Shown here: piece after piece, positions 1-9,069 of the stretch
Position numbering within the stretch: position 1 is the stretch's first letter
Layout of the letters: each line of letters opens with the position of its first letter
NCBI GenBank assembly: GCA_039805865.1
Contig: JBDLTI010000012.1
Coordinates: 1 to 44,970 of the forward strand
Length of the DNA stretch: 44,970 nt
Direction: 5' to 3'
DNA from: Fluviibacter sp039805865
Lineage (GTDB): Bacteria; Pseudomonadota; Gammaproteobacteria; Burkholderiales; Rhodocyclaceae
The notes under the pieces: model-generated
Databases searched by the model: none
Seen by the model: only the letters and a program-made list of their open reading frames with translations
What the model was told of the DNA's origin: nothing
Translations under genes and position numbers: made by a program

Positions 1-439
1 TCAGGCAGAATCGATCACTGCGACTAATTCCCGAATGACGCTGCATGTGTGTGCAAACTATGGGGGTCGTTGGGATATCGCCCAGGCAATCAACCGCTTA
101 GTGCTGGCGCATCCGGAGCGCGCAGGCGAATTTGTAGAGCAGGATCTTGAGCCCTATCTCTGTTTTGCCGGCGTGCCTGAGCCCGATCTTTTCATACGAA
201 CGGGTGGGGAAGAGCGCATATCCAATTTTCTCCTCTGGCAATTAGCTTACTCGGAGCTCTATTTCACGCCAATCCTTTGGCCTGAGTTCGGTGAGGAAGC
301 CTTTGTCACTGCCATACGTTCATTCCAGAAACGTCAGAGACGTTTCGGGCAGACGGGCGATCAGATCGAAGCGGCGCAACGTGCAGTGATTCAGAAGCCC
401 GGCACCGCTGCTGGTAAGGAAGGTAACTCATCATGTTAA
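1..439 (+). CDS. uppS: Isoprenyl transferase (undecaprenyl diphosphate synthase), 3' part
   Basis: This is the C-terminal part of the cis-prenyltransferase that condenses isopentenyl-PP onto farnesyl-PP to make the C55 carrier for peptidoglycan and O-antigen. The gene starts before the window; the reading frame is open from base 2. The family signature RTGGEERISNFLLWQLAYSE is visible, with the Arg/Glu/Ser residues that bind isopentenyl-PP, followed by the usual FTPILWPEF stretch. The stop codon overlaps the cdsA start (bases 433-439), which implies translational coupling. It opens a long operon of envelope genes. Confidence 0.95.
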   Translation, partial: QAESITATNSRMTLHVCANYGGRWDIAQAINRLVLAHPERAGEFVEQDLEPYLCFAGVPEPDLFIRTGGEERISNFLLWQLAYSELYFTPILWPEFGEEAFVTAIRSFQKRQRRFGQTGDQIEAAQRAVIQKPGTAAGKEGNSSC

Positions 440-1248
440 TGACCCGTATTAAAACAGCAACTGTGCTTCTGGTCTTGGTGTTGCTTGTTTTGTTTGTATT
501 GCCTGGTTGGACCTGGGTCGTATTTGCTTCTTTGCTCTCAGGGCTGGGTTTCTGGGAATGGTTACGCATGACGCCGAGACCCTATGCCTCACCCGTAACA
601 CGAATTATTCTGGCTATATTGTTCGGCAATATTCTGGCAGCGATTGCCTTGGTTGCACCGGTATTCTGGATGGCCTGGTTAACAGGCATCAGTTTGCTCG
701 TTGCCAGCGTTTTCTGGTTGCTGGTTGTGCCATTGTGGCTGGTTAAGCGTTGGGAATTACGACAACCGGCTCTCCACCTGTTGGTGGGAATCGTGTTGAT
801 TGTCCCTGCATGGTGTGCCTTGGTATCTATGAAATCGGTACCTCCGGAACCCTGGTTGCTACTTGCAACAATGGCGGTGCCATGGATTGCTGATATTGGT
901 GCGTACTTTTCGGGCAAACAGTTTGGTAAGCGCAAACTTGCTCCCGCGATTAGCCCGGGAAAAACCTGGGAGGGTGTGGGCGGTGCTGCGGTCTGCATGT
1001 TGATTTATGCGGTTGCCCTAAATCAGGTGGGCGGCATTTTCGCAGCGCTTTCATTGCCGGTACTGTTGCTGTTGCTGGTGCTTTCGGTCACGGGTGATTT
1101 ATTCGAGTCCCTGATGAAACGTCAGGCCGGCATCAAGGACAGCTCGCAGTTATTGCCGGGCCATGGCGGGGTGCTGGACCGTATCGACAGTCAATTGTCA
1201 GTTTTGCCGGTTGCGCTACTGATGATTATTATTGCCGTTGGGCACTGA
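433..1248 (+). CDS. cdsA: Phosphatidate cytidylyltransferase
   Basis: CdsA makes CDP-diacylglycerol from phosphatidic acid and CTP in the inner membrane, the branch point for all phospholipids. The 271-residue product is almost entirely hydrophobic, with about eight membrane segments. The family signature lies near the C-terminus (MKRQAGIKDSSQLLPGHGG followed by VLDRIDS, with the conserved K-D and D-R-x-D), and SPGKTWEGVGG precedes it. Length is normal. The start overlaps the uppS stop, and uppS-cdsA-dxr order is common in proteobacteria. Confidence 0.96.
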   Translation: MLMTRIKTATVLLVLVLLVLFVLPGWTWVVFASLLSGLGFWEWLRMTPRPYASPVTRIILAILFGNILAAIALVAPVFWMAWLTGISLLVASVFWLLVVPLWLVKRWELRQPALHLLVGIVLIVPAWCALVSMKSVPPEPWLLLATMAVPWIADIGAYFSGKQFGKRKLAPAISPGKTWEGVGGAAVCMLIYAVALNQVGGIFAALSLPVLLLLLVLSVTGDLFESLMKRQAGIKDSSQLLPGHGGVLDRIDSQLSVLPVALLMIIIAVGH

Positions 1249-1258
1249 AAAGATTCGC

Positions 1259-2440
1259 ATGCAGCAGCGCGTTGTCGTTCTTGGCTCTACGGGCTCCATA
1301 GGCCAAAGCACACTGGATGTCATTGCCCGGCATCCTGAACGCTATCGTGTTTATGCTTTAGCAGCGTTACGACAAATTGATTTGCTCGAAACCCAGATAG
1401 ATCGCTTTAATCCGGCTGTAGTCGTTGTGGTTGATCCGGCTGCTGCCGAGCAATTGCAGACGCGTCTCAGGTCAAAAGGCGCTACGGTTGACGTTCAGAC
1501 GGGTGCGGATGCACTGGTAAAGCTCGTACAAAGCCCGCAAATCGATACGGTCATGGCAGCCATTGTCGGTGCCGCCGGTTTACCCTCGGCGCTTGCCGCA
1601 GCAGAGGCTGGCAAGCGTGTGCTGCTCGCCAATAAAGAAGCACTGGTGATGGCTGGCCCGGTGTTCATGGAAGCGGTTCGTCGATCAGGTGCTGTGCTCT
1701 TACCCATCGATAGTGAACACAATGCCATTTTCCAGTCGCTGCCTGCAAACTACGCAGTGAATCCCGAAGAAAATGGTGTTAGCCATATTGTGCTCACGGC
1801 ATCGGGTGGTCCGTTCCGTGGCTATAAAAAAGAACAATTGACTGAGGTCACGCCGGAGCAGGCCGTCAGCCATCCCAAATGGTCGATGGGCCCCAAGATA
1901 TCTGTGGACTCGGCGTCACTCATGAACAAAGGTCTTGAAGTGATCGAGGCTCATTTTCTATTTGGTTTGCCTGCCGAAAAGATCAAAGTGGTGGTTCATC
2001 CGCAGAGTACGATTCATTCATTGGTTCAGTATGTCGATGGCTCGGTCATTGCAGAACTGGGCGAGCCTGATATGCGCACCCCAATTGCCCACGCGCTGGC
2101 ATGGCCAGAGCGTATTCAATCCGGCGTTCATGTGCTGGATCTGGTGGCGTGTGGACAGTTTGACTTTGCCGAGCCCGATCTTGATGCGTTTCCCTGTTTG
2201 TCCCTCGCCTATGAGGCGCTGCAACGAGGGGGCTCCGCACCAGCCGTATTGAATGCGGCGAATGAAGTGGCAGTTGCTGCGTTTCTGGACAGGAAAATAA
2301 AATTCCTTGCGATTCCAGAGGTTATTCGTCAAACGCTGGATGAAATTTCCGATTGTCCGCTCACTGATCTGGATTCGGTTCTGGATGTTGATCGACGCGC
2401 CCGGCATTATGCGCAAGCCCTGGTAGATGGTGCACCATGA
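1259..2440 (+). CDS. dxr: 1-deoxy-D-xylulose 5-phosphate reductoisomerase
   Basis: Dxr (IspC) converts DOXP to 2-C-methyl-D-erythritol 4-phosphate with NADPH, the committed step of the MEP isoprenoid pathway. It is cytosolic and feeds the carrier lipid made by UppS upstream. The N-terminus VVVLGSTGSIGQSTLDV is the NADPH fold; ANKEALVMAG, LPIDSEHNAIFQ and SVDSASLMNKGLEVIEAH hold the metal and substrate residues. I chose the ATG at 1259 (393 residues) because it places the nucleotide fold right at the N-terminus and avoids overlap with cdsA; the frame is open upstream to a TTG at 1232. The stop overlaps rseP by 4 bases (ATGA). Confidence 0.96.
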   Translation: MQQRVVVLGSTGSIGQSTLDVIARHPERYRVYALAALRQIDLLETQIDRFNPAVVVVVDPAAAEQLQTRLRSKGATVDVQTGADALVKLVQSPQIDTVMAAIVGAAGLPSALAAAEAGKRVLLANKEALVMAGPVFMEAVRRSGAVLLPIDSEHNAIFQSLPANYAVNPEENGVSHIVLTASGGPFRGYKKEQLTEVTPEQAVSHPKWSMGPKISVDSASLMNKGLEVIEAHFLFGLPAEKIKVVVHPQSTIHSLVQYVDGSVIAELGEPDMRTPIAHALAWPERIQSGVHVLDLVACGQFDFAEPDLDAFPCLSLAYEALQRGGSAPAVLNAANEVAVAAFLDRKIKFLAIPEVIRQTLDEISDCPLTDLDSVLDVDRRARHYAQALVDGAP

Positions 2441-3813
2441 ATTTTATTAATTCTGTGTGGGGCTTTATCGTCGCTATTGGCGTGCTCGTAACGATTCATG
2501 AGCTCGGGCATTACCTCGTCATGCGCTGGTGCGGTGTCCGTGTTTTACGTTTTGCGTTTGGTTTCGGTAAAACGCTCTGGTCGCGTAAAGATAAGTCCGG
2601 CACCGAATGGGCGATTTGTCTCTGGCCACTGGGCGGTTATGTCAAACCGCTTGATACCCGAGAAGAAACCGGATTGTCTGCCGAACTTCGTAAGCAGGCT
2701 TTTGATACGCAACCGGTTTCCAAACGAATCGCTATGGTTGTGGCAGGCCCGTTAGCGAATTTCCTGCTGGCGCTGTTGCTTTACTGGGTTGTGTTTCTCA
2801 ATGGTATTACCGAGTGGCGGCCTGTACTGGCCGCACCATCTGCAGATACGCCGGCTGCAGCTGCAGGTATCCGCGCTGGAGATATGCTCACCCGCGTCGA
2901 TGGCCGTATCGTTGATACTTGGTCGGCAGCGCAGTGGCAACTCATACAACTTTTCGGTAAAGAGTCTAGTGTGACCCTGGCAGTAATTGCTACAGAGCAT
3001 GGTGCGCCAGTCGCGGGTGCTAAAGATCGTGGCGTTGAGTTGCAATTACCCACGGATGTCGCATTAGGCCCCACCTTATTAAGTAGCCTGGGTTTAAAGC
3101 TGGCCAGCCCGCCTTTGGCACCGATCGTCGGTCAGGTCCAGGCAGATAGTGCGGCGGCAAGGGCAGGGATGTTGCCGGGCGATCAGATCAAACTGATAGA
3201 TGGTCATCCGATTAAGGACTGGTTCGAATTTGTGCAGAACGTACGTGCGCACCCTGACCAAACCTTATCGGTTCAAATTGAACGTCAGGGACAAATACTA
3301 TCTCTAGCCTTAACGCCTGCCCAGCTCGAAGAGCAGGGTCAGGTTATTGGTCGGGCAGGGGTTTCCCCACAACCCGGCCCTATTCCAGCGGCGTATAAGT
3401 TTCATCAATCGCTTAATCCGGCGGAAGCATTCGCTGCGGCTGCTACGGAAACCTATGAAAAGAGCCGTTTTACCCTCGTCATGCTGGGTCAGATGATTGT
3501 GGGTAAAGCCTCATTAGATAACTTGTCAGGGCCTATCAGCATTGCTTCGGCAGCCGGGCAGACGGTTCGCATTGGTCTGGACGCTTTTTTACGTTTTCTG
3601 GCCATCGTCAGTTTATCGCTAGGTGTGATTAACCTGTTGCCGTTGCCTCTCCTAGATGGGGGGCACTTGCTGTATTATTTCGTTGAGATTCTGACTGGAA
3701 AACCCGTTTCGGCCAAGCGTCAGGCCTTGTTTCAGCGTTTTGGTGTTGTTTTACTTGGATCGCTGATGTTTATTGCAGTTTTCAACGACTTACAGCGACT
3801 ATTTAACTGGTAA
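2437..3813 (+). CDS. rseP: RIP zinc metalloprotease, site-2 protease family
   Basis: RseP is an inner-membrane intramembrane protease; in E. coli it cleaves the anti-sigma factor RseA in the sigma-E envelope stress response and clears signal-peptide remnants. The product has 458 residues with HELGH at residues 21-25 in the first membrane helix (zinc ligands and catalytic Glu), two PDZ-like regions in the middle, and the LLPLPLLDGGH motif near residue 407 (third zinc ligand Asp). It is coupled to dxr by an ATGA overlap and lies 4 nt before bamA, which matches its role in sensing outer-membrane protein assembly. Whether RseA is the substrate here cannot be seen. Confidence 0.96.
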   Translation: MNFINSVWGFIVAIGVLVTIHELGHYLVMRWCGVRVLRFAFGFGKTLWSRKDKSGTEWAICLWPLGGYVKPLDTREETGLSAELRKQAFDTQPVSKRIAMVVAGPLANFLLALLLYWVVFLNGITEWRPVLAAPSADTPAAAAGIRAGDMLTRVDGRIVDTWSAAQWQLIQLFGKESSVTLAVIATEHGAPVAGAKDRGVELQLPTDVALGPTLLSSLGLKLASPPLAPIVGQVQADSAAARAGMLPGDQIKLIDGHPIKDWFEFVQNVRAHPDQTLSVQIERQGQILSLALTPAQLEEQGQVIGRAGVSPQPGPIPAAYKFHQSLNPAEAFAAAATETYEKSRFTLVMLGQMIVGKASLDNLSGPISIASAAGQTVRIGLDAFLRFLAIVSLSLGVINLLPLPLLDGGHLLYYFVEILTGKPVSAKRQALFQRFGVVLLGSLMFIAVFNDLQRLFNW

Positions 3814-3817
3814 CCGG

Positions 3818-6277
3818 ATGTCTCAGAAGTATCGCCTCTCTCGCAAATCGGGCTTAATGAAGCAGCGCCTTTTTGCCGCCTGCTTTAGTGTTCTGCTTTC
3901 CGTGACAGCCCCTGGTGCGTCATGGGCTCAGACGCAGCACGAAACCGAAGCGTTTCGACCCTTCGTTGTGCGAGATATCCGTATAGAAGGGCTCCAGAGA
4001 ACCGAGCCCGGTACGGTATTTACCTATTTGCCGATTAAAGTCGGTGAAACTGTTGATGCTCAAAAGATTACCGAGGCGATTCGCGCACTTTACGCCACCG
4101 GTTTTTTCAAAGACGTCCGTATTGAAGCGGTGGGTCACGAGTTAATCGTTACGATTGCCGAGCGGCCAGCGATTGCTTCGATTACCTTTGAGGGTATGAA
4201 AGAGTTTGAGAAAGACGTTGTTCTCAAGTCCCTTAAGGAAGTCGGTCTTGCCGATTCAAGAATTTTTGACCGTTCAGTACTAGAACGGGCAGAGCAAGAA
4301 CTCAAACGCCAGTACCTCTCCCGCGGTAAATATGCCGTACAGATCACAACAACGGTCACGCCGCTCGAACGTAATCGGGTTGCCATCAACTTCGCCATCC
4401 TCGAAGGCGACACGGCTAAAATCCGTGAGATTAATATCATTGGCGCCAAGGCCTATCCTGAAAACGAGTTGCTCGACCTGTTCGAGCAGTCAACGCCTAC
4501 CTGGATGTCCTGGTATACCAAGAGTGATCAGTACTCCCGCCAGAAGCTGACGGCGGATCTGGAAAAACTGCGCTCGTTCTATCAGGATCGTGGCTATCTG
4601 GATTATGCAATCGACTCCACACAGGTATCGATTAGCCCGGATAAAGAGAATATCTACCTGACGATTACGCAGAGTGAAGGTAATCGTTATCTGATCAGCA
4701 GCGTTAAGGTGGTTGGTGAGTTTATTGTCCCGGAAGCGGACATTCGGAAACTCATAAAAATTGCACCCGGTCAGGACTTTTCACGTGAAAAAGTGAACCA
4801 GACCATCAAGGCAATTACCGAACGTCTGGGCAAAGAAGGCTATGCCTTTGCCAACGTCAACGCGGCGCCGGATATTAATCGTGAAAAACGCCTGGTCGGG
4901 TTTACCTTCTTTGTTGATCCGGGCCGTCGTGTTTACGTACGCAAGGTCAACGTTACGGGTAATGTTAAATCCCGCGATGAAGTTGTTCGTCAGGATACGC
5001 GTCAGATCGAAGGTGCCTGGTACGACGCTGACAAGATTAAACTATCGCGAGAGCGTTTGATGCGTACCGACTTCTTCAAACAGGTCGATATTCAGACACC
5101 GCCAGCACCTGGTACGAACGATCAGGTTGATCTTAATGTGAACGTTGAAGAAAAGTCGACCGGCAGCTTCCAGATTGGTGCCGGTTTCTCCAGTTACGAA
5201 AAAATTACGCTATCGGGTTCGATCGCTCAGAACAACCTGTTTGGTAGCGGAAAAAACCTCACGCTTTCTGTCAATACCAGTAAGGTGAATACCCTTTATA
5301 ACCTGTCTTATACCGATCCGTACTACACGGTTAACGGTATCAGTATTGGTTACGATGGCTATTACAAAACTTTTAACTCGGCGACGCTAGACTGGTTATC
5401 CACTTACAAAACCATGTCGGGCGGCGGCGGTATCCGCTTTGGCTATCCGTTGAGTGAAACCAGCAGTATGAATCTGGGCTTTACGATTGATTCGACGAAC
5501 ATTAATTTGTCGGGGGCTAGTACAACAACAGTGACGGATACTTCTGTCACACCGAATGCGACGTACACCTATCCGAATGTTCCATATAACATTTACAACT
5601 TCACGCAAAAATATGGCTCTACGAATACCTCGCTGATTTCCAGTGCTGGGTGGCGGTTGAATTCCTTTGATTCGAACATCATGCCGAACAAGGGCAACCG
5701 CTTTGGTATTGGTGCTGAAGTGGCCAGTCCGCCGGGTAGTATTGCTTATTACAAGCTGTCCTATCAGGAGCAGCACTTCGTACCACTGACCCCAAAAAAT
5801 AAATTGATTGCTATGGCCAATATCAATCTGGGTTACGGTCAAGGGATTGGTGATAAAGCCTACCCGTTCTACAAGAATTTCTATGCGGGTGGTATCGGTT
5901 CGGTGCGTGGGTATAAACCGGGTACGGTGGGTCCTCAGGCAACGAATGCCGGTGGTGGTACCTCTTATATTGGTGGTAACCAAGTGGCTACCGGTAACTT
6001 CGAATTCCAGGGTCCGTTGCCAGGCCTCGGTGACACGATGCGTTGGAACATTTTCTATGATGTGGGTTATGTAGGCGCCGTAGGGTCAGCCACACCAGGT
6101 TGCTATCCTGGTATGACTTGTAACCCGACGAATAATACGATTGCGACTTCGGCAGGTATCGGTATGTCCTGGGTATCTCCCGTGGGTCCGCTTAAATTCA
6201 GCCTGGGTTATCCTATAGGTGCGGGTCCTGGCGCGCAGAAGCAACCGTTCCAGTTTACGATGGGTAGTGCTTTCTAA
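3818..6277 (+). CDS. bamA: Outer membrane protein assembly factor BamA
   Basis: BamA is the Omp85 barrel that inserts beta-barrel proteins into the outer membrane. From the ATG at 3818 the product has 819 residues: a basic then hydrophobic signal peptide ending near SWAQ, five POTRA domains (to about residue 440), and a 16-strand barrel. The lid-loop motif VRGY is at residues 696-699, and the protein ends in an aromatic residue (FTMGSAF), as barrel proteins do. A later ATG at 3857 (MKQRLFAACF) would give a more typical signal peptide; neither start has a strong ribosome binding site. Its lipoprotein partner bamD is also in the window, at 33126-33950. Confidence 0.97.
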   Translation: MSQKYRLSRKSGLMKQRLFAACFSVLLSVTAPGASWAQTQHETEAFRPFVVRDIRIEGLQRTEPGTVFTYLPIKVGETVDAQKITEAIRALYATGFFKDVRIEAVGHELIVTIAERPAIASITFEGMKEFEKDVVLKSLKEVGLADSRIFDRSVLERAEQELKRQYLSRGKYAVQITTTVTPLERNRVAINFAILEGDTAKIREINIIGAKAYPENELLDLFEQSTPTWMSWYTKSDQYSRQKLTADLEKLRSFYQDRGYLDYAIDSTQVSISPDKENIYLTITQSEGNRYLISSVKVVGEFIVPEADIRKLIKIAPGQDFSREKVNQTIKAITERLGKEGYAFANVNAAPDINREKRLVGFTFFVDPGRRVYVRKVNVTGNVKSRDEVVRQDTRQIEGAWYDADKIKLSRERLMRTDFFKQVDIQTPPAPGTNDQVDLNVNVEEKSTGSFQIGAGFSSYEKITLSGSIAQNNLFGSGKNLTLSVNTSKVNTLYNLSYTDPYYTVNGISIGYDGYYKTFNSATLDWLSTYKTMSGGGGIRFGYPLSETSSMNLGFTIDSTNINLSGASTTTVTDTSVTPNATYTYPNVPYNIYNFTQKYGSTNTSLISSAGWRLNSFDSNIMPNKGNRFGIGAEVASPPGSIAYYKLSYQEQHFVPLTPKNKLIAMANINLGYGQGIGDKAYPFYKNFYAGGIGSVRGYKPGTVGPQATNAGGGTSYIGGNQVATGNFEFQGPLPGLGDTMRWNIFYDVGYVGAVGSATPGCYPGMTCNPTNNTIATSAGIGMSWVSPVGPLKFSLGYPIGAGPGAQKQPFQFTMGSAF

Positions 6278-6287
6278 AGAGGCTGTT

Positions 6288-6821
6288 ATGAATCGTTTAC
6301 GTTCTAGTCGTTTAGTACTCCTGGCGATTGCGATGTCCGGAATTTTCTTTTCTGGATTGGTCGCTGCAACAGAAACCAAGATCGGTTTTGTCGATATGCA
6401 GCGTCTTTTTGATCAGGCACCGATTGCTATTAAAGCCAACAAGAAACTCACGGCCGAGTTTGCCAAACGTGAACTTGAGCTGCAAAAATTGGGCAAGCAG
6501 ATTAAATCCCAGCAGGAAGCACTGGAAAAGAATGGCGCGACGATGTCCGAGACTGAACGTCGTAATCGCGAGCGTGATCTATCGGATGCTTCGCGTGACT
6601 TTCAGCGTAAACAGCGCGAGTTCCGTGAAGACCTTGATGTGCGCCGCAACGAAGCGATGGCAGTGGTTATCGAGCGAGCCAACAAGGCGCTCAAGCAAAT
6701 TGCTGAAACAGAAAAGTATGATCTGATCGTTCAGGATGCCGTTTACTTTAGTCCGCGCATCGATATTACGGACAAAATTATCAAGGCGTTGGCTGATGAT
6801 GGGAAGCTGCCAGCACAATGA
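6288..6821 (+). CDS. skp: OmpH/Skp family periplasmic chaperone
   Basis: Skp is a periplasmic trimeric chaperone that holds unfolded outer-membrane proteins on their way to BamA, encoded just upstream. The 177-residue product has a signal peptide (MNRLRSSRLVLLAIAMSG, cleavage probably near LVAAT), then KIGFVDMQRLFDQAP, the typical start of the mature domain. A long charged coiled-coil (residues about 55-125) forms the tentacles. The ATG at 6288 follows AAAGAGG, a good ribosome binding site. The stop overlaps lpxD by 4 bases. Confidence 0.94.
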   Translation: MNRLRSSRLVLLAIAMSGIFFSGLVAATETKIGFVDMQRLFDQAPIAIKANKKLTAEFAKRELELQKLGKQIKSQQEALEKNGATMSETERRNRERDLSDASRDFQRKQREFREDLDVRRNEAMAVVIERANKALKQIAETEKYDLIVQDAVYFSPRIDITDKIIKALADDGKLPAQ

Positions 6822-7819
6822 GTAAGCCTAAGGTAACCCTAACGCTGGAAGAGATTCAGGCAAAACTCGGGGGTGAGCTGGTAGGGGATGCTGCTGTCGC
6901 AATCACTGCGATCGCTCCGTTGGCAGATGCCATCGAAGGGCAGGTGAGTTTTCTCTCCCAACGGAAATACGCCCCTTTACTGGCGACAACCGGTGCATCG
7001 GCCTTGATTCTGCCAATGGAAGCCAAGGGCCATTTCCCGCGCGCCCATATACTTACAGCTAATCCGTACCTGTATTTTGCGCGTGTTAGCCAGTTATTGA
7101 ATCCGGTGTCGGTTCCCGATCCGCGAATTCACCCAACAGCTGTTATCTCACCTACCGCCAAGATTGGACGTAACGCGATCATTCATGCAGGAGTGGTGAT
7201 CGGTGATGATGTGTCTATCGGTGATGATGCATTGATCTACCCGAACGTGGTTATTTATCACGATTGCCAACTGGGAGATCGTGTGGTGTTGCACGCAGGG
7301 GTAGTGATTGGTGCCGATGGGTTTGGCAATGCCAAGGATGGTGATGCCTGGATCAAAATCCCGCAGATCGGCCGTACAGTCATTGGTAATGATGTCGAAG
7401 TGGGCGCCAATACCTGTATTGACCGCGGTGCACTAGATGACACGGTAATCGGTGATGGTGTCCGTATCGATGATCAGATTATGATCGGCCACAATTGCCG
7501 GATCGGCGATCACACCGCCATTGCGGCATGCGCAGGAATCGCCGGCAGCACGACCATAGGTAAGCGTTGCATTATTGGCGGTGCTGCGATGTTTTCCGGG
7601 CACATCGAGATTTGTGACGATGTCACGATTTCGGGAGGCACGGCTGTTATTAAAAACATCCGTAAGCCGGGTCAATACACAGGGGTATTTCCTAGTCTGC
7701 AGCATGCGGACTGGTTACATATTGCAGCGAACTTGCGCCAGCTTGATAGCCTGGCGAGCAAAGTTCAGTTACTAGAAGCACAAATTAAAACTTTGACCGA
7801 AAAACAGAACGGGGAGTAA
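6818..7819 (+). CDS. lpxD: UDP-3-O-(3-hydroxyacyl)glucosamine N-acyltransferase
   Basis: LpxD adds the second 3-hydroxyacyl chain, from acyl-ACP, to UDP-3-O-acyl-glucosamine, the third step of lipid A synthesis in the cytosol. The 333-residue product has the N-terminal uridine-binding domain (about 1-105), a long left-handed beta-helix of hexapeptide repeats (IGRNAIIHAGVVIGDDV and so on), and a C-terminal helix. Length fits the family. The start lies in ATGAGT overlapping the skp stop, and it is followed closely by fabZ, lpxA and lpxB. Confidence 0.96.
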   Translation: MSKPKVTLTLEEIQAKLGGELVGDAAVAITAIAPLADAIEGQVSFLSQRKYAPLLATTGASALILPMEAKGHFPRAHILTANPYLYFARVSQLLNPVSVPDPRIHPTAVISPTAKIGRNAIIHAGVVIGDDVSIGDDALIYPNVVIYHDCQLGDRVVLHAGVVIGADGFGNAKDGDAWIKIPQIGRTVIGNDVEVGANTCIDRGALDDTVIGDGVRIDDQIMIGHNCRIGDHTAIAACAGIAGSTTIGKRCIIGGAAMFSGHIEICDDVTISGGTAVIKNIRKPGQYTGVFPSLQHADWLHIAANLRQLDSLASKVQLLEAQIKTLTEKQNGE

Positions 7820-7824
7820 TCAAC

Positions 7825-8286
7825 ATGCCACAACTCAATATCCATCAGATCCGTAAGATTCTCCCGCACCGTTATCCGTTCCTACTCGTTGACCGCGTAG
7901 AAGATATTGATTATGGTAAAACCATTCACGCCATCAAGAACGTGACGGTGAATGAACCCTGTTTCACAGGTCATTTCCCTGAATATCCCGTTATGCCAGG
8001 TGTGCTGATTATGGAAGCAATGGCACAAGCCGCTGCTATTCTGACATTTGCATCCGCCACAGAAGAAGAAACACTTCAAGCAGCGGATGATCTGTATCTC
8101 TTTGCCGGTATCGACAATGCACGCTTCAAGCGCCCTGTTGGCCCTGGTGATCGTCTGGATCTGTATGCCGAGATGGTTGCTAACAAGCGTGGCATTTATA
8201 AATACAAAGCCGTTGCCAAGGTAGACGGCCAGGTTGTGGCAGAAGCCGATCTCATGTGTGCGCATCGTAAGATGGGCGGTGCCTGA
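7825..8286 (+). CDS. fabZ: 3-hydroxyacyl-ACP dehydratase FabZ
   Basis: FabZ dehydrates 3-hydroxyacyl-ACP in fatty acid elongation and competes with LpxA/LpxD for the same substrate, which explains its place between their genes. The 153-residue hot-dog-fold protein carries the active-site region GHFPEYPVMPGVLIMEAMAQ, with His50 and Glu64 as the catalytic pair. The start is preceded by a GGGGAGTAATCAAC stretch, a clear ribosome binding site. It ends 1 nt before the lpxA start. Confidence 0.97.
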   Translation: MPQLNIHQIRKILPHRYPFLLVDRVEDIDYGKTIHAIKNVTVNEPCFTGHFPEYPVMPGVLIMEAMAQAAAILTFASATEEETLQAADDLYLFAGIDNARFKRPVGPGDRLDLYAEMVANKRGIYKYKAVAKVDGQVVAEADLMCAHRKMGGA

Positions 8287-8287
8287 T

Positions 8288-9064
8288 ATGGTTAACATTC
8301 ACCCGAGTGCACTCGTTCATCCGAAGGCCCAGCTTGGCATCGGTGTGAATGTGGGTGCGTTCACGATTATTGGAGAGCACGTCAGTATCGGAGACGGTAC
8401 GAGTATCGGCTCGCACTGCGTGATTGAAGGTCACACCACGATTGGTAGAGATAACAATATTCACCACTACGCTGCCTTAGGTGGTGTGCCCCAGGATAAG
8501 AAATATAACGGTGAACCCACTCGTCTCGAAATCGGTGATCGCAATACCATTCGTGAATTCGTGAGCTTCAATGTAGGTACTGTTCAGGATAAAGGCGTGA
8601 CCTCTATCGGTTCGGACAACTGGGTCATGGGCTACGTTCATGTGGCACACGATTGTCGTATTGGTAATCAGACGATTCTGGCGAGTAACGCCCAATTAGC
8701 GGGTCACTGCGAAGTAGGTGACTGGGCCATTCTGGGTGGACACACTGGTTATCATCAGTTTGTGCGTATTGGGGCGCATGCCATGATTGGCGGTGGGTCC
8801 ATGCTGGTGCAGGATGTGCCGCCCTTTGTCATGGCGCAAGGTTATCCAACTATTCCTCGCGGTATTAATGCAGAAGGCCTTAAGCGTCGTGGTTATACCT
8901 CTGAAGCCATTAACGCCATCAAACAGGCTTATCGTGTCGTCTACAAGTCAGGCTTGAGCATGGAAGAAGCACGTCTCAAACTGGATGAAATCCAGAAGAC
9001 GGCGCCTGAGGTGGGCATTCTTAACGAGTTTCTTGCTTCGTCACAGCGCGGCATTATTCGTTAA
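8288..9064 (+). CDS. lpxA: Acyl-ACP--UDP-N-acetylglucosamine O-acyltransferase
   Basis: LpxA performs the first acylation of UDP-GlcNAc in lipid A synthesis. The 258-residue product starts NIHPSALVHPKAQLG and continues as a left-handed beta-helix of hexapeptide repeats. The catalytic His lies in HVAHD (His121 by count), and a C-terminal helical domain (from about 190) begins PRGINAEGLKRRGY. The frame is open upstream into fabZ, but the ATG at 8288 fits the family N-terminus and lies directly behind the fabZ stop. Confidence 0.97.
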   Translation: MVNIHPSALVHPKAQLGIGVNVGAFTIIGEHVSIGDGTSIGSHCVIEGHTTIGRDNNIHHYAALGGVPQDKKYNGEPTRLEIGDRNTIREFVSFNVGTVQDKGVTSIGSDNWVMGYVHVAHDCRIGNQTILASNAQLAGHCEVGDWAILGGHTGYHQFVRIGAHAMIGGGSMLVQDVPPFVMAQGYPTIPRGINAEGLKRRGYTSEAINAIKQAYRVVYKSGLSMEEARLKLDEIQKTAPEVGILNEFLASSQRGIIR

Positions 9065-9069
9065 CTCGG

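Noticed and set aside
5396..5983. 195-codon open frame on the - strand
   Set aside because: Opposite the BamA barrel, rich in Thr/Arg/Ile from reverse-complemented barrel codons; no recognisable motif.
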